A stretch of 64,000 nt of DNA from Anaplasma platys (GTDB lineage: Bacteria > Pseudomonadota > Alphaproteobacteria > Rickettsiales > Anaplasmataceae): the NCBI RefSeq assembly GCF_012790675.1, contig NZ_CP046391.1, positions 910,632-974,631 of the forward strand, in the 5' to 3' direction. Under the pieces are notes generated by a model. That model ran no database searches, was not told the origin of the DNA, and saw only the letters and a list, made by a program, of their open reading frames with translations. Position numbers and translations under genes: made by a program. This document shows positions 21,201 through 30,595 of the stretch, in pieces. Each line of letters begins with the position of its first letter. Positions within the stretch are counted from its first letter, which is position 1.

Positions 21201-21652
21201 TTCAACACTGCAGGATTTCCGGCTTTATTTAGCAGAATTCTTGCCAGAATATCATCATGACCCCCAGTAATGATGATCAGTCCTTCGCGTAGCTCAAGTA
21301 ACCTATTAATGTTGACCCTGTTGGTCTTCTCGATCTGATTGTCTCTGAACCCGTCACTGATGAGCGCCGTAAGATTTACAAAACCCTCTTGGTTCCTGAC
21401 TAACAGACCTATGTCGCCTAGATTTTCTCCTTCATTCTCAACCATGACATTACATCCTATAATAGGCTGCACACCAGCAGATGCGGCACGGTCGGCAAAC
21501 TCCAATGAACCAAACAGATTACCCGAATCCGTAAGGGCAATAGCGGGCATCTTTTGCTCAACACACATTGACACCAACGATTCGATCTTGATCATCCCTT
21601 CCAGAAGGGAGTAGTCGCTATGTGTTCTCAGATGAATAAAAATTTCATCCAC
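18266..21652 (-). CDS. dnaE: DNA polymerase III alpha subunit
   Basis: The 1128-residue replicative polymerase catalytic subunit. The PHP domain comes first (FIHLRTHSDYSLLEG; the first metal-binding His motif is already altered, as in many alphaproteobacteria). The polymerase palm follows with MVGPGRGSGAGSL and the catalytic aspartates in SMPDFDIDFC. The helix-hairpin-helix region and an OB-fold domain near residues 960-1030 (VKMRSVNRERFAIVRV) complete it. Length is normal for DnaE1. It is divergent from bolA across about 200 bases. Confidence 0.97.
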   Translation of the reverse strand: MDEIFIHLRTHSDYSLLEGMIKIESLVSMCVEQKMPAIALTDSGNLFGSLEFADRAASAGVQPIIGCNVMVENEGENLGDIGLLVRNQEGFVNLTALISDGFRDNQIEKTNRVNINRLLELREGLIIITGGHDDILARILLNKAGNPAVLNSIIQAFRNNIFVEIQRHGLGAQKEVEGLLLRFAYSNDLPLLATNDVFFANKSDFQAHDVLSCISSGSYVVQEDRHRLTPEHYFKTAREMYELFADIPEAVRNTVILAQRCSFIQEVKKPQLPHYPCSEGRTEAEELTELAFQGLEERLQAKGLAGNSEQKVTYTDRLQYELGVVISMDYSGYFLIVADFIRWSKKNNIMVGPGRGSGAGSLISWTLGITDLDPIEFGLIFERFLNPARVSMPDFDIDFCQEKRDKVIEYVQAKYGYVAHIITFGKLQARAVLRDVGRVMQIPYAHIDKICKMIPHDPISPVTLSEAIEMDQNLRAEQENDEAVAKLIEIALKLEGLYRHASVHAAGIVICDKPLENFVPLYYEKSCALPITQYNMKYVERAGLVKFDFLGLRTLTVIDQICALIKQRGGQIELSSVPLDDRKTYEMLSAGDSVGVFQLESAGMREAICKLRPDSIQDIIALISLYRPGPMNNIAVYIARKHGLEEPDYIHPMLECVLKETFGVVIYQEQVMEIARILAGYSLGAADLLRRAMGKKIKEEMDRQRQDFVDGAVNNGIEKSKASHIFDLVAKFAGYGFNKSHAAAYALISFQTAYLRANFTKEFFTASMNLDIDDKDKLGLLCMQAKLCGIEVVPPDINLSSAEFTIVGDTIRFGLGALKNVGLATAQEIIPENGERYSDIWEFISKIRVKSPMKRTMESLIRSGALDSIHPNRRQLLVSVNTILNMLENKKISNDANQYSLFGETEESKLEEVEDWNEDEKVENEFSVLGFYLKYHPMSKYQKLLSKLGVKFVSHSQESQTSGVTKCAGVIFNVKMRSVNRERFAIVRVSDPNGMNDVAFYNSKTIEDNRDLFFSGSFVLIDMDYNVNKSRLIGRGICNFNEGLAAMVRRVKSIAIHLGRNEPVVPALQEILIQKSRGGTEVYLELISAGKLVLIRLPGVFLMTPEVLAKIFNIEGVVDVTINHRGYV

Positions 21653-21858
21653 CTTGCACGGCCCAAATACAGTTTCCCCCTGACATTATACAGACTCGAA
21701 TCACTGGAGCAATCATCCACAAGGTTACTCAACATCCACACCCAATCCCAAGAAAACTGCAGAGACTCACTCACCGATCACTGCGCAAAAATTCCCCAGG
21801 AGTGGACACTATATGCTTATGGGAATAGAATCTATGTGGAACTTTTGCAAATATAACC

Positions 21859-22227
21859 ATGCACTCGGATGAAAGATCAAAATTCGCGATCACCAATAAC
21901 AACTCTGCCCATACTTCAGCTCCAGATCTCGCTGATAAGAAACATGTTACCTACACGCGGCTTGCAGCCGTTATAGAGGAAAAGGTCATTTCACATCTTG
22001 GAGAAGCTAATATAAAAATTTCTAATGAATCCGCACACCACGCCACACACCTGGCAAGCGCAAATTATCTAGTGTCCCATCTTAAGGTTACCGTGGTATC
22101 TAGCCACTTTGACGGAATGAGCAGACTGAACCGGCATAAGCTGCTGAACAAAATTTTAGAAGAAGAATTCAATACAGTACACTCCATAGCCCTTTCATTA
22201 CTCACGCCAGCAGAGACACTTTCCTAG
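21859..22227 (+). CDS. bolA: BolA family protein
   Basis: A 122-residue protein whose second half is a BolA domain: KVTVVSSHFDGMSRLNRHKL ... ILEEEFNTVHSIALSLLTPA. BolA proteins pair with monothiol glutaredoxins through a bridging Fe-S cluster, and some act as DNA-binding regulators. The invariant histidine near the end (VHSIALSL) is present. The first 35 residues are polar and not conserved in the family, so the true start may be further in. It is divergent from dnaE and followed by the repeat field. Confidence 0.85.
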   Translation: MHSDERSKFAITNNNSAHTSAPDLADKKHVTYTRLAAVIEEKVISHLGEANIKISNESAHHATHLASANYLVSHLKVTVVSSHFDGMSRLNRHKLLNKILEEEFNTVHSIALSLLTPAETLS

Positions 22228-22499
22228 ACTTAAACATACCAGCAATGACCGCGCCTTACGCATAGTCACAATAGGGTTTGTGCCTTTGGGTATGGTGCCT
22301 AAAAAGGCTCTGCACGCCGGAGAGCACGGATATGTGCGAAAGAATGTTAATAGTGCAACATGCTGCCACGCATCCGGGAATTGCCTTCACGCTATAGCAG
22401 CACAGCCTCACCTTGCAAAAACTGCGCATCACATTAGTGTCCTCAAACCTTGGAAACAAAGCGCAGTGCAGTGCTCTCAAACAAGTCATAGCGACTCTT

Positions 22500-23290
22500 C
22501 AACCAATAAAATACAATCTGTGTTTCTTTACGATCAACACGATAGCTCAGACGGAAACGTAATTGATCCACCAGTACAGGAAAAAAATCCCGTGTCATCC
22601 CCTTCAACAACTGTCACATTTGCTGAGGCAGCAATGCGGCTCTATAGAACACAACCGGCGTTTTCCCACGATAAACAACAGTTCGTAACAAAATGACACT
22701 ATAATCCACCAATACATAATGCTGCGTTCCCCGTAATAGATATTGGCCACTATGCAACTACATTTAGTGCCACCCTTCAGCCCCATAATATAGAACCAAC
22801 CTACGTTTTCTTTGCTATCAACACACAACAGGACCGCTAATAACCTCTGGAACGGAAGAAACTCGTAGTGCGCTGTTAACACTGATAGCCACTAGCACTA
22901 TGTAAATCACATTTGATGCCACTTTTTGGACCCATAAAATGCAACATATGTTTTCTGTCAATAAACATAAAACTGTTTGCGGTACAGCAGGACCATTGAT
23001 AATCACCAGAACGTAATCACATATTGCGACGTTCGCATTGAGAGCCTCTAGCGCCATATAAACCAGACTTAGCACTGCTCTGCAGCTCTCTTCAATGCAA
23101 CGTATGCTTTCTTTGCGACCAACAAACGATGGCTCAGCACAATAAAAATGTAATTAATATACCAGTGCAGTAGACTGGGGCGGAAGAACCCCGCAGGGAA
23201 TGGCGTTTCTGTTGACGGTGGCTATGCTGGTTTTCTCATCCATATGTAAATGTAATGCGGCGCCCCTTCTCATCAACAGAAACTAGCACT
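22500..23290. repeat. Degenerate tandem repeats, period about 145-155 bp
   Basis: A motif of the form AAC-(A/C)TATG-TTTTCT-T-(C/G)-ATCAACA recurs, strongly diverged, at about 22513, 22656, 22799, 22945, 23098 and 23254, i.e. every 143-156 bases. Flanking pieces such as CCCATAA and CAGGACC also recur in register. No gene is present. These look like old tandem duplications now decaying. Confidence 0.6.
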
Positions 23291-24190
23291 AGCTGGATCT
23301 CATTAGTGCCTGTTCTTCACAGAAAAAATGCTGTAGGTAACCCACAAATCTCAAAATTTCTGCACTACAAGTATTTGTGCTGCCTGCGACAAGACGACCA
23401 CCCAATGAATGGCTCATGCCATCCCGGTCTGCGCTGAAACTGCATCGTATCAATTACATACGATCACCACAACGTACAAATTCCCACTGGCCTGCCCTAC
23501 TATACGCACTACCCTCTAAAATCCACCTCAGTTTGTACTGTTTTCGACGATACAGTTACCTAACTTACGGCTCATAACGTACCGATTTGTTGTGTTGTAG
23601 CCACATCTTATAAAATTGCATGTGGCGTTAAATAAATCCTCACTTATCTGCGCTCTTCTATACGCATGACTCGCTAACGTTTCCATGCCCTATGCTCAGC
23701 AATGTCACCTGGTATCTTGCTATGTGAGCGTGAATAAAAAAAACAGCTATGCGCACTGTAAAAATATTCGCTGTGGTACGGAATCCTCCCATGCTCTATC
23801 AAGTAACCTGTATTTTGCTGATACCTGACAAATGGACCCTAACACACGCTCAGGAGCAATGCCCTTAAGTAGGTAAAATGCCGGCAATGTACCTCACTGG
23901 CCAGGAGTATTGCATTGTAAACTGTCTATAGTTCTCCCGAAATAACACCAGTGCTGCAACGCCGCACGAGCACTCGACTAATGCCCGTAGTCCCCCAAAC
24001 TAGTTATAAAGTACACTGTTGCCAGCAACACAATGTGTTGCAATATCTCCGATCGTAACTAATGCTGGCGCATGATCGTTAAACACTCTTCATCTCACAA
24101 CATAAATATAACGATATCGTGTAATTCCCTGCGGTAAAAATTCGCGCTATTGCATTAGCCTGCACACCTCTGATGATCGGAAAACAGCAG
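23291..24190. other. Gene-free stretch between two repeat fields
   Basis: No credible gene on either strand. A 7-bp inverted repeat GCCACAT ... ATGTGGC is at 23600-23626. It may be further-decayed repeat material. Confidence 0.4.
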
Positions 24191-24835
24191 CCAACCGCAA
24201 TATGAAAACGACACAAGTGTTTCGCAGCACAAAAGTGAAAATCAAGTAACGAGCGCGCTACCAAACGTGGCACTTTCACTGCATTATTTCCGCGATACCA
24301 CTTGCATTCCTGTAGTACAACTAATTTCACATGTGCATTCCGTTATTGTGCAAAGCGCTAGTGCCGCAAATGCAGTTCAACGAATTCCCTATGACCAAAG
24401 ACCCCACGTTAATCGTAATATGTAAATGACATAAATGTTTCGTAGCACAAAAATGAAAACAAAGTCGCACGCACCCGGCCAAATGTGATAATTTCACTAC
24501 ATTATCACTGCAATGCAACCTAACCCTAAATGGAATAACTAATCTCACATAAACACCCCACTATTGGATAGCAGCTGTTGGGCACTATAGATACAGTTCA
24601 ACACATTCCGAGGCCGTAAATGCCTGCCGATCTCATTCCTTAAATGCTTTGCAGTCCAATAGTGAAAACTAGTAACGCGTGCTCGACCAAACATGGCGTT
24701 GCACCCCATTATTCCTGCAGTACCACTTGCATTCCTAAATTCCTATGGCAGAGCTAATTTCACATGCGCATTAAGTTGTCGTGCAAAGCACTTACACTAC
24801 GGATACAGTTCAACACATTCCCATTGGCCGCTGGG
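24190..24835. repeat. Degenerate tandem repeats, period about 210-220 bp
   Basis: Three diverged units can be aligned by TTTCGCAGCACAAAAGTGAA near 24219, TTTCGTAGCACAAAAATGAA near 24438 and CTTTGCAGTCCAATAGTGAA near 24647. Each unit ends with ATACAGTTCAACACATTCC or a close variant (24370-24395, 24590-24610, 24797-24822). The last unit runs into the 3' end of pdxH. Two minus-strand frames over the first two units (24079-24330 and 24327-24548) resemble each other only because the DNA is repeated. Confidence 0.65.
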
Positions 24836-25390
24836 ATTTCTTTTGTACTGCTTTCTGTTATGTAATCTATGCAACCCTTCCGACCACAGTTCTATAGTCT
24901 GAGGCACAACTCGTATTCCGCCCCAGTATTCGGGTCTAGGAATTTCTTTGCCGGCAAATTTCTGACTTGCGAGCTCTATTTCTTTCAACAGTTCCCCCTT
25001 GTCGAGTAAAATTGCAGATTGCCTGGAACACAATCCACTAAGTTGGCTCTCACGTGATCGCGATGCATGATAAGCATCTGACTCTTTCCCATCCATAAAT
25101 TCGGCAACACCTTCAACACGCACCTGCTTATGGACAACTTGCCAATCAAAAACCAGTGCCACTTGCCGATTTACCGCAATTTCACGCCCTTTCCTGCTAC
25201 AAAGATTTGTGTAAAATTCAAAACCTTGCTGACTATGCTTCTTGAGCAAGACTATCCTGGCAGATGGACGATTTTCCAAGTCACATGTGGCAAGAACCAT
25301 GGCTGAAGGTTCTCTAACACCACCAGAATTCAGCACATCGGAATACCACGAGCTGAATATTTCAATGGGGTCATCACCGGACTTTTCCAT
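24797..25390 (-). CDS. pdxH: Pyridoxamine 5'-phosphate oxidase
   Basis: A 197-residue FMN enzyme that oxidises pyridoxine or pyridoxamine phosphate to pyridoxal phosphate. Visible hallmarks are PSARIVLLKKHSQQGFEFYT (FMN-binding), RKGREIAVNRQVALVFDWQV, SRSRESQLSGLCSRQS and the C-terminal signature EYWGGIRVVPQTIELWSEG followed by RLHNRKQYKR. Length is slightly short of the usual 210-220. Its last codons overlap the final unit of the degenerate repeat. It supplies the cofactor for BioF and other PLP enzymes. Confidence 0.93.
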   Translation of the reverse strand: MEKSGDDPIEIFSSWYSDVLNSGGVREPSAMVLATCDLENRPSARIVLLKKHSQQGFEFYTNLCSRKGREIAVNRQVALVFDWQVVHKQVRVEGVAEFMDGKESDAYHASRSRESQLSGLCSRQSAILLDKGELLKEIELASQKFAGKEIPRPEYWGGIRVVPQTIELWSEGLHRLHNRKQYKRNPSGQWECVELYP

Positions 25391-25496
25391 CGCGCACCTT
25401 TATGATAGTAACAACCTTAGGCATGACACCTCCTTATCTTGAAGGCAGCACCACTTCTCTTGCTCGGACAACGCCACATAAACCAGCGAATGCTAG

Positions 25497-26453
25497 CTAC
25501 TTTGAACCCGCAGCACTAGCCCTCTGATATGCTTGAACGAATTTATCTATCTTGTCAGACTCATGCTCTATTATTCTGTCAGCGTCAAGCTGCAAAGCAT
25601 GCATATTTCTCTCAGACGCATCAGTAAAGTCATAGCTCGCATCCTGCAGTGGCCCCGTGACTCGTATGTACTTATCACTTCCCAGTATTCTTGTCATTTG
25701 GTAATCCACAGCCTCCATGCCAGCGTCCATAAAAATTGGAGCAGCATTGATAGCCCAAAAGGCCAGACTATCTTTGACCTCACGTACTACGTGACGCGCG
25801 CTACCTACCCCTAGAGACAGAAAATACACCTCTTCACCAGGGTACAAATAGTCTATCGCTGCATACCCACAAACCGACGGATTGTTAGCAATAATGGCAC
25901 TATCTATCATGAGACAACGCGATCCATCTATCGTCATGCGCTTGGGTGTGAAAATTGTGGGAGCCGCCGAAGCTGCGCGCAATATATCTACCAACTTCAA
26001 CCTCTTATGCCCATCAACCCAGTTGCGAAACATTATTGTGTTCTGTGCTCTTACATCGTAGCTGGGCACCAAGAAATGCTGTGATATCTCCCCCATAGTA
26101 ATATCCTTGAAAATGTGCCTTAACGCCTTCTCGAAATTGCTCGCAGAAAATCTAGAGCCTGAAATAACAGAGATTATATTGCGTATGAGAGACTTGTGAA
26201 ATATAGAGGGACCATACTTGAAGAAAAACCCCAAAACTTCTTCTACGCAATATGTAGTCTTGCCCTTTGATGTCCTTAAAGCTAACGCGGCTGCAATTAT
26301 TGCACCAATAGAACTACCAACAAAAAGGTCAAAAACCTCCCCTACAGGTTTGCGTATCCTCTTCTCAACTTCACACAGAACCTTTGTGGCTACTATCCCT
26401 CTGATGCCGCCACCATCAATTGAAACTACAAACTTAGTCATCCTTGTAACCAT
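25497..26453 (-). CDS. Patatin-like phospholipase
   Basis: A 318-residue protein of the patatin family, which cleaves acyl chains from phospholipids with a Ser-Asp dyad. The oxyanion loop DGGGIRGIVA lies near residues 13-22, the nucleophile elbow GSSIGA (G-x-S-x-G) near 47, and the Asp region is MIDSAIIANNPSVCGY, where the usual DGG/DGA reads DSA. Start is either ATG at 26453 or 26441; neither has a clear ribosome site. No signal peptide is seen. Patatin phospholipases of Rickettsia can act on host membranes; whether this one is secreted is not known. Confidence 0.85.
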   Translation of the reverse strand: MVTRMTKFVVSIDGGGIRGIVATKVLCEVEKRIRKPVGEVFDLFVGSSIGAIIAAALALRTSKGKTTYCVEEVLGFFFKYGPSIFHKSLIRNIISVISGSRFSASNFEKALRHIFKDITMGEISQHFLVPSYDVRAQNTIMFRNWVDGHKRLKLVDILRAASAAPTIFTPKRMTIDGSRCLMIDSAIIANNPSVCGYAAIDYLYPGEEVYFLSLGVGSARHVVREVKDSLAFWAINAAPIFMDAGMEAVDYQMTRILGSDKYIRVTGPLQDASYDFTDASERNMHALQLDADRIIEHESDKIDKFVQAYQRASAAGSK

Positions 26454-26707
26454 TGCCTAGAAAATATCCTGTGTGCCTACAGAAACAATATCCACGCATG
26501 CTGGCCCATGTGACGACCCCTACTGCAGGTAAACGCACAGCACCTGCCGCGGTTGACACAGCAAAATATGCAACCTTCATTTCAAACACAGATGTAGCCA
26601 AAACACCACCAGGCCACTTGCACATGTCTCAACACAACACACGCACAAAGACTTACAGCACTAGGTTAGCTTTTTACAAATACCACCCTAACACGCCTGA
26701 TAGCGGA

Positions 26708-27361
26708 CTACTTTGTTATGCGATCCTTAATAAATTTCAATCCTATTTCCAGACCTTCATTGCTGATGCTGTGATCAAGGTCCTTCAGACCATGAGCATC
26801 AACACGCACATTATTGCGCTCAAGAAAGCCAGTGGTGTGCCCAAAATACTCAAATGGGATAACATCGTCGTCCTCGCCATGGACCACACAAACTGGCGGC
26901 CTTGAGCGAATCATGGGTTCCAATGCTGCAGGAAAAGGCACAGCACCAGAATAAGCTACAACCGCAGCACATTCCTTCTCTCTGTTCAAACCCAAATACA
27001 TTGACAACATGGCACCCTGTGAAAAGCCCACAAACGCCAACTTATCATCACTGATGTCCAACATCGCAAGCTGAGAATCCACAAACCTATTTACCTTTTG
27101 CACAGCCTCCATAATCTCGGTGAAAGCCGTCTTCTCATCCATATCTCTTAGGCTATCAGTAAACCACGTGTATCCCGCAGGACCGTAAGGCATTGGAGCA
27201 TGTGGCGCAACAAATTTCGTGTTGCCCAGACCCTGCCTCGACATATACGGAGCAATCGAGATAAGGTTGTCCCCACTAGCGCCTCTGCCGTGCAAAAGTA
27301 CCACAAGGCTATCTACCGCGGAACCAGAGGAATAGCAAGGGCCATTCAGTATTGTCGTCAT
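26708..27361 (-). CDS. Alpha/beta-hydrolase, phospholipase/carboxylesterase family
   Basis: About 217 residues of the PF02230 family. The start LVVLLHGRGASGDNLISIAP carries the oxyanion HGRGASG motif. The nucleophile Ser is in GFSQGAML, the Asp in VVHGEDDDVIPFE and the His in LKDLDHSISNEGL. I take the ATG at 27361 (MTTILNGPCY) because the 35 residues upstream in the open frame are not family-like. Substrate is unknown; relatives hydrolyse short acyl esters or act as thioesterases. It lies 254 bases upstream of the patatin gene on the same strand. Confidence 0.88.
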   Translation of the reverse strand: MTTILNGPCYSSGSAVDSLVVLLHGRGASGDNLISIAPYMSRQGLGNTKFVAPHAPMPYGPAGYTWFTDSLRDMDEKTAFTEIMEAVQKVNRFVDSQLAMLDISDDKLAFVGFSQGAMLSMYLGLNREKECAAVVAYSGAVPFPAALEPMIRSRPPVCVVHGEDDDVIPFEYFGHTTGFLERNNVRVDAHGLKDLDHSISNEGLEIGLKFIKDRITK

Positions 27362-29631
27362 ACAGTCAATGCCTAAAACTAGAAACCTGATTATAGCAAT
27401 AACTACTACACCATACCAGTAATTCCAGGAGAGAAAGGCAATAAAACGCGTGGTTCGACCACACAATTTCTCGTATCATTGCGAGCAACAGAGCGCTCTT
27501 GTCATGCTGTAGGCACTCCCCTGAGTATACGGAAAAACTAGTTCGTAGCTGAGCGATATAACTGTGTATCTTCATGTTGCACTAAGGTAAACCCTGTGTT
27601 TTATTCTAGAATTTCAAACATGCACAACGTAACTTCTCAGGCTAAAACACAAGAAGAGTAGGGTCGCACCCCTCAAACGCGGTGAGCACCTACGCGCGCA
27701 GAGTTCTTTCATTCGGCTCCATACGTCCTCCTCTAATGTTGTAGGTGGAAAGAATATTGCTGATCATTGAGTACATGCAGCAAACCACTGGGCTGTAAAA
27801 TTCTGACCAGAGCTAATAACAAGTTCTTGGATGATAGGTTCGAGGCACTAGAAAACCTAACTTATCCAGTGTACAGTTCCACACGTAGGCTCATTGCCTA
27901 CTCATCCTGCCTCGCTGCTGGGCAGCGAGGTTATATACGTGACATCATTCCAACAGAACGCAGTCTCTGTAGAAATTTCTATAACTGTACACTGCTACAC
28001 AAGCGAGAGCTCAAACGTGAAAATAGTCAAAACACAGAAGCATTAACACATAAATCCACTCTGGCAAATAGTTTACCCAGTTTCTTGGGCTCATGCTTTG
28101 AAGCACATAGAATATATGGAGATTCTCAAAGTTTTGACGGGGTATGTTTCCGCACAAACACGTTATAGCCGCCAGGTACTAAGCACAGGCCTTGCCACTG
28201 AAACGTACACATAAACTCAAGCGACCTTCTGGTAGCCGTAACAAAACTAAAATTCCCCCTCGAATAAAAAATGGCCTTGGTCTGCGGAACTGTCTGAAAA
28301 CAGCGCGTCCTGTTCACAACCAGGCTAAATTGGATGAATGTTAGCCCCATTGCATAAAAAGGGAAGCGTCGCAGATAACCTGCTTTCAGCATCTTTCGGA
28401 AATAATGATCATAGAGGAAATGATTATTGTTCTACCCATGTTCCTTGAGCCTTTATTCACATTTAAAGGAGCTAAATAGATACATCGGTTGCAAGTAGTT
28501 CAAACGCTGACAAATTTTGACTCAAAACAAAATCAGCGTTACCAAACAGCTAGCGCATGCCCCTATTGCAAAGATGGCAATACACGCTTCAACACATAGT
28601 GCTTACTTTTGACTTTAAAACAGGAACGGAAACTTCATGAAAAGAACCCTATGTAATTGGGCCTCACAAATATCACATGCTCGTATCAAACGGAGGAGAA
28701 ATATCGATGCCACTTCGAGTACCAGAGCTCATCATAGCTTCAAGGGCTTTTCTAACTCTCTAAGCTGTTTTTAAGACTTCATACTTGCCAAGCACTGCAC
28801 ATCGCCATGGACAGCACCATAGCGCCAGGATCTTTATTGACGCCCGCAACCACATTTACTAGAACAATTTTCTTGGCTATGCGACAAGATTTATGAATGC
28901 AAGATCGCCACGGTACACGATGTCTCACCCCTCATGCTTACTTTATCGTATTATGCTGCATGCACCAATGTTTCCTGAACGTAAAAAGCCTACCTACCAT
29001 ACTCCTGAAGCCTATCTAAAGATTTTTTCTCAACAAATAGCACCCTGCCTTTCGCTACAGAACCATCTGCTACAATAAGGATTACAAGCACAAAGTTAGC
29101 GACAGATGGTGATGCTTGACCACTCATGGATACTTATTTGTTCAATTCCCTGCAATAACAATGCGTTACTATATTGCACACATAGCAAAGCTTCTACCAC
29201 AACGGTATACGTCACGATCTGCCTTTAAACAATATGTGGTAGATTGCCTGACGCGCCGTAGAAACTTACTTACAACTAGGCAATAAAACACATGTAGCAC
29301 CGTGTGGTTCTAATAATGGGCGCATGTCCAAATTTGTTCCCAATTAGCAACACCGTAGCCAAGATGCAGAATTTCCTCATAGCGCTCTAAATTTCACAAA
29401 GGGAAAACAGAACACAAGCGCACATTACAAAAACATCACTCCAGGCTACATAAGCGTTGTGCTTCTGAGGAAGGTTCAGTGCTGAATTTGATAGATGCAC
29501 AGCATTAAGCACCGTAATGACTTTCCAACCTGCGTTAGCCACAAGAAGAAACACATACCTCCAACACCTTCTAGCGATCCCCAACTAGCACCAACGACAA
29601 CTGGTAAAGCGTGTTTCATGGATGCCAAGTG
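27362..29631. other. Gene-free stretch of about 2.3 kb
   Basis: No frame here has family character or a ribosome site I trust; the longest (27767-28168 plus, 28126-28392 minus) look random. The clearest structure is the hairpin at 27910. RNase P RNA, tmRNA and SRP RNA signatures were looked for by eye and not seen. It may be decayed genes. Confidence 0.45.
27910..27930. repeat. Strong hairpin, 9-bp perfect stem
   Basis: CCTCGCTGC, a 3-base loop TGG and GCAGCGAGG form a GC-rich 9-bp stem inside the gene-free stretch. It is followed by TTATATA rather than a T-run, so terminator function is uncertain. Confidence 0.5.
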
Positions 29632-30231
29632 CTAGTTGGAGTCCATCCGTTTATTGTCCAGCAAAAGTATATGAACAGAGCTATAGTCTTCTTCAGAAAC
29701 GCTATGCTCCAGATGGTTTTTAATATTATCGACAACGTTGGCTAGGAGAACCCCGTTCAGATGGTCCATTTCATGCTGTACACATCTAGCGAGCCAGCCG
29801 TACGTGCGAACTACACATTCCCCACCTGCAAGATTAGTATACTTTAGATCAACGTGCCCTGGTCTACTTATGCCTATCATCCCGTATGTCTCTGCAGACA
29901 GACAGCCCTCGAAAAGGGTCACAGTTTCACCTGAAAAGCTTATGATCTCAGGATTAATGCATACCAAGCTTCTGCCGTCTATGTGGTCACTCCCGGAAAT
30001 GGTCTTAAGGTCTTTATCCGCATCAAAAAGGCCACTGAACATGTTTATCACAAACACCCTTATTGGATACCCGAGCTGGATAGCTGATAAGCCAACAGTC
30101 TTTCCACTAGCAGCAACACGCACCAAGTTCTTCGCAATCCCTTTTGTGGTATCATCCACCACTACTACAGGCTTTGACACTGTTTTTAATACATCCAACT
30201 CCTGTTTATTTTCCACAGACAGAACCCGCAT
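29632..30231 (-). CDS. def: Peptide deformylase
   Basis: A 199-residue metalloenzyme that removes the formyl group from new proteins. The three motifs are present: VGLSAIQLG (usual GLAAPQ form, with A-P changed to S-A-I), EGCLS with the metal-binding Cys, and CVQHEMDHLNGVL with the HExxH-type metal site HEMDH. A 20-residue insertion around residue 75 (DADKDLKTISGSDHI) and a divergent first motif set it apart from standard enzymes. It starts with ATG at 30231, opposite pyrD. Confidence 0.92.
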   Translation of the reverse strand: MRVLSVENKQELDVLKTVSKPVVVVDDTTKGIAKNLVRVAASGKTVGLSAIQLGYPIRVFVINMFSGLFDADKDLKTISGSDHIDGRSLVCINPEIISFSGETVTLFEGCLSAETYGMIGISRPGHVDLKYTNLAGGECVVRTYGWLARCVQHEMDHLNGVLLANVVDNIKNHLEHSVSEEDYSSVHILLLDNKRMDSN

Positions 30232-30539
30232 GTAACCCTCTTAAGTATATAAACAAAAGTATCCAGAAGACGCTTTCACCGCTGAAACAGTCACACCCAA
30301 TTATTGATGAACAGCAGCTTGCGCCTATAGAAGGCTGAGCACACCGCACAGCCTGCAGTATACCATAATGCTCTCTGGAATGTATTAATAGTTGTTGCAA
30401 CTATGTCGATAGTATAGCACTTATCACGCTACCGCAAAGTGCGGTGGGAAGGCTCGTCCTGGTTTTATCATTCATGATGAGAAATACTTTCAATTGTTAC
30501 CGTGTGACAATAATATTCGTGCAGCGTGGCAGCGCGGTT

Positions 30540-30569
30540 TTGGTATTTTAGTGAGAGGTATGCTATATT
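30540..30569 (+). promoter_or_regulatory. Candidate pyrD promoter
   Basis: TTGGTA (30540-30545), an 18-base spacer and TATATT (30564-30569) preceded by TGC, i.e. an extended -10. The pyrD ATG is 27 bases further. Confidence 0.5.
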
Positions 30570-30595
30570 CCTTGGAGTCCGGTTAGGGAAAATTG

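Noticed and set aside
24079..24548. Two similar small proteins (83 and 73 residues) on the minus strand
   Set aside because: The likeness comes from underlying DNA repeats; spacing of starts equals the repeat period and no ribosome sites are seen.
22500..24835. CRISPR array
   Set aside because: Units are 145-220 bp and strongly diverged, without short identical repeats and unique spacers; no cas genes.
27767..28392. Open frames of 133 (plus) and 88 (minus) residues
   Set aside because: They overlap, have no family character and no ribosome sites.
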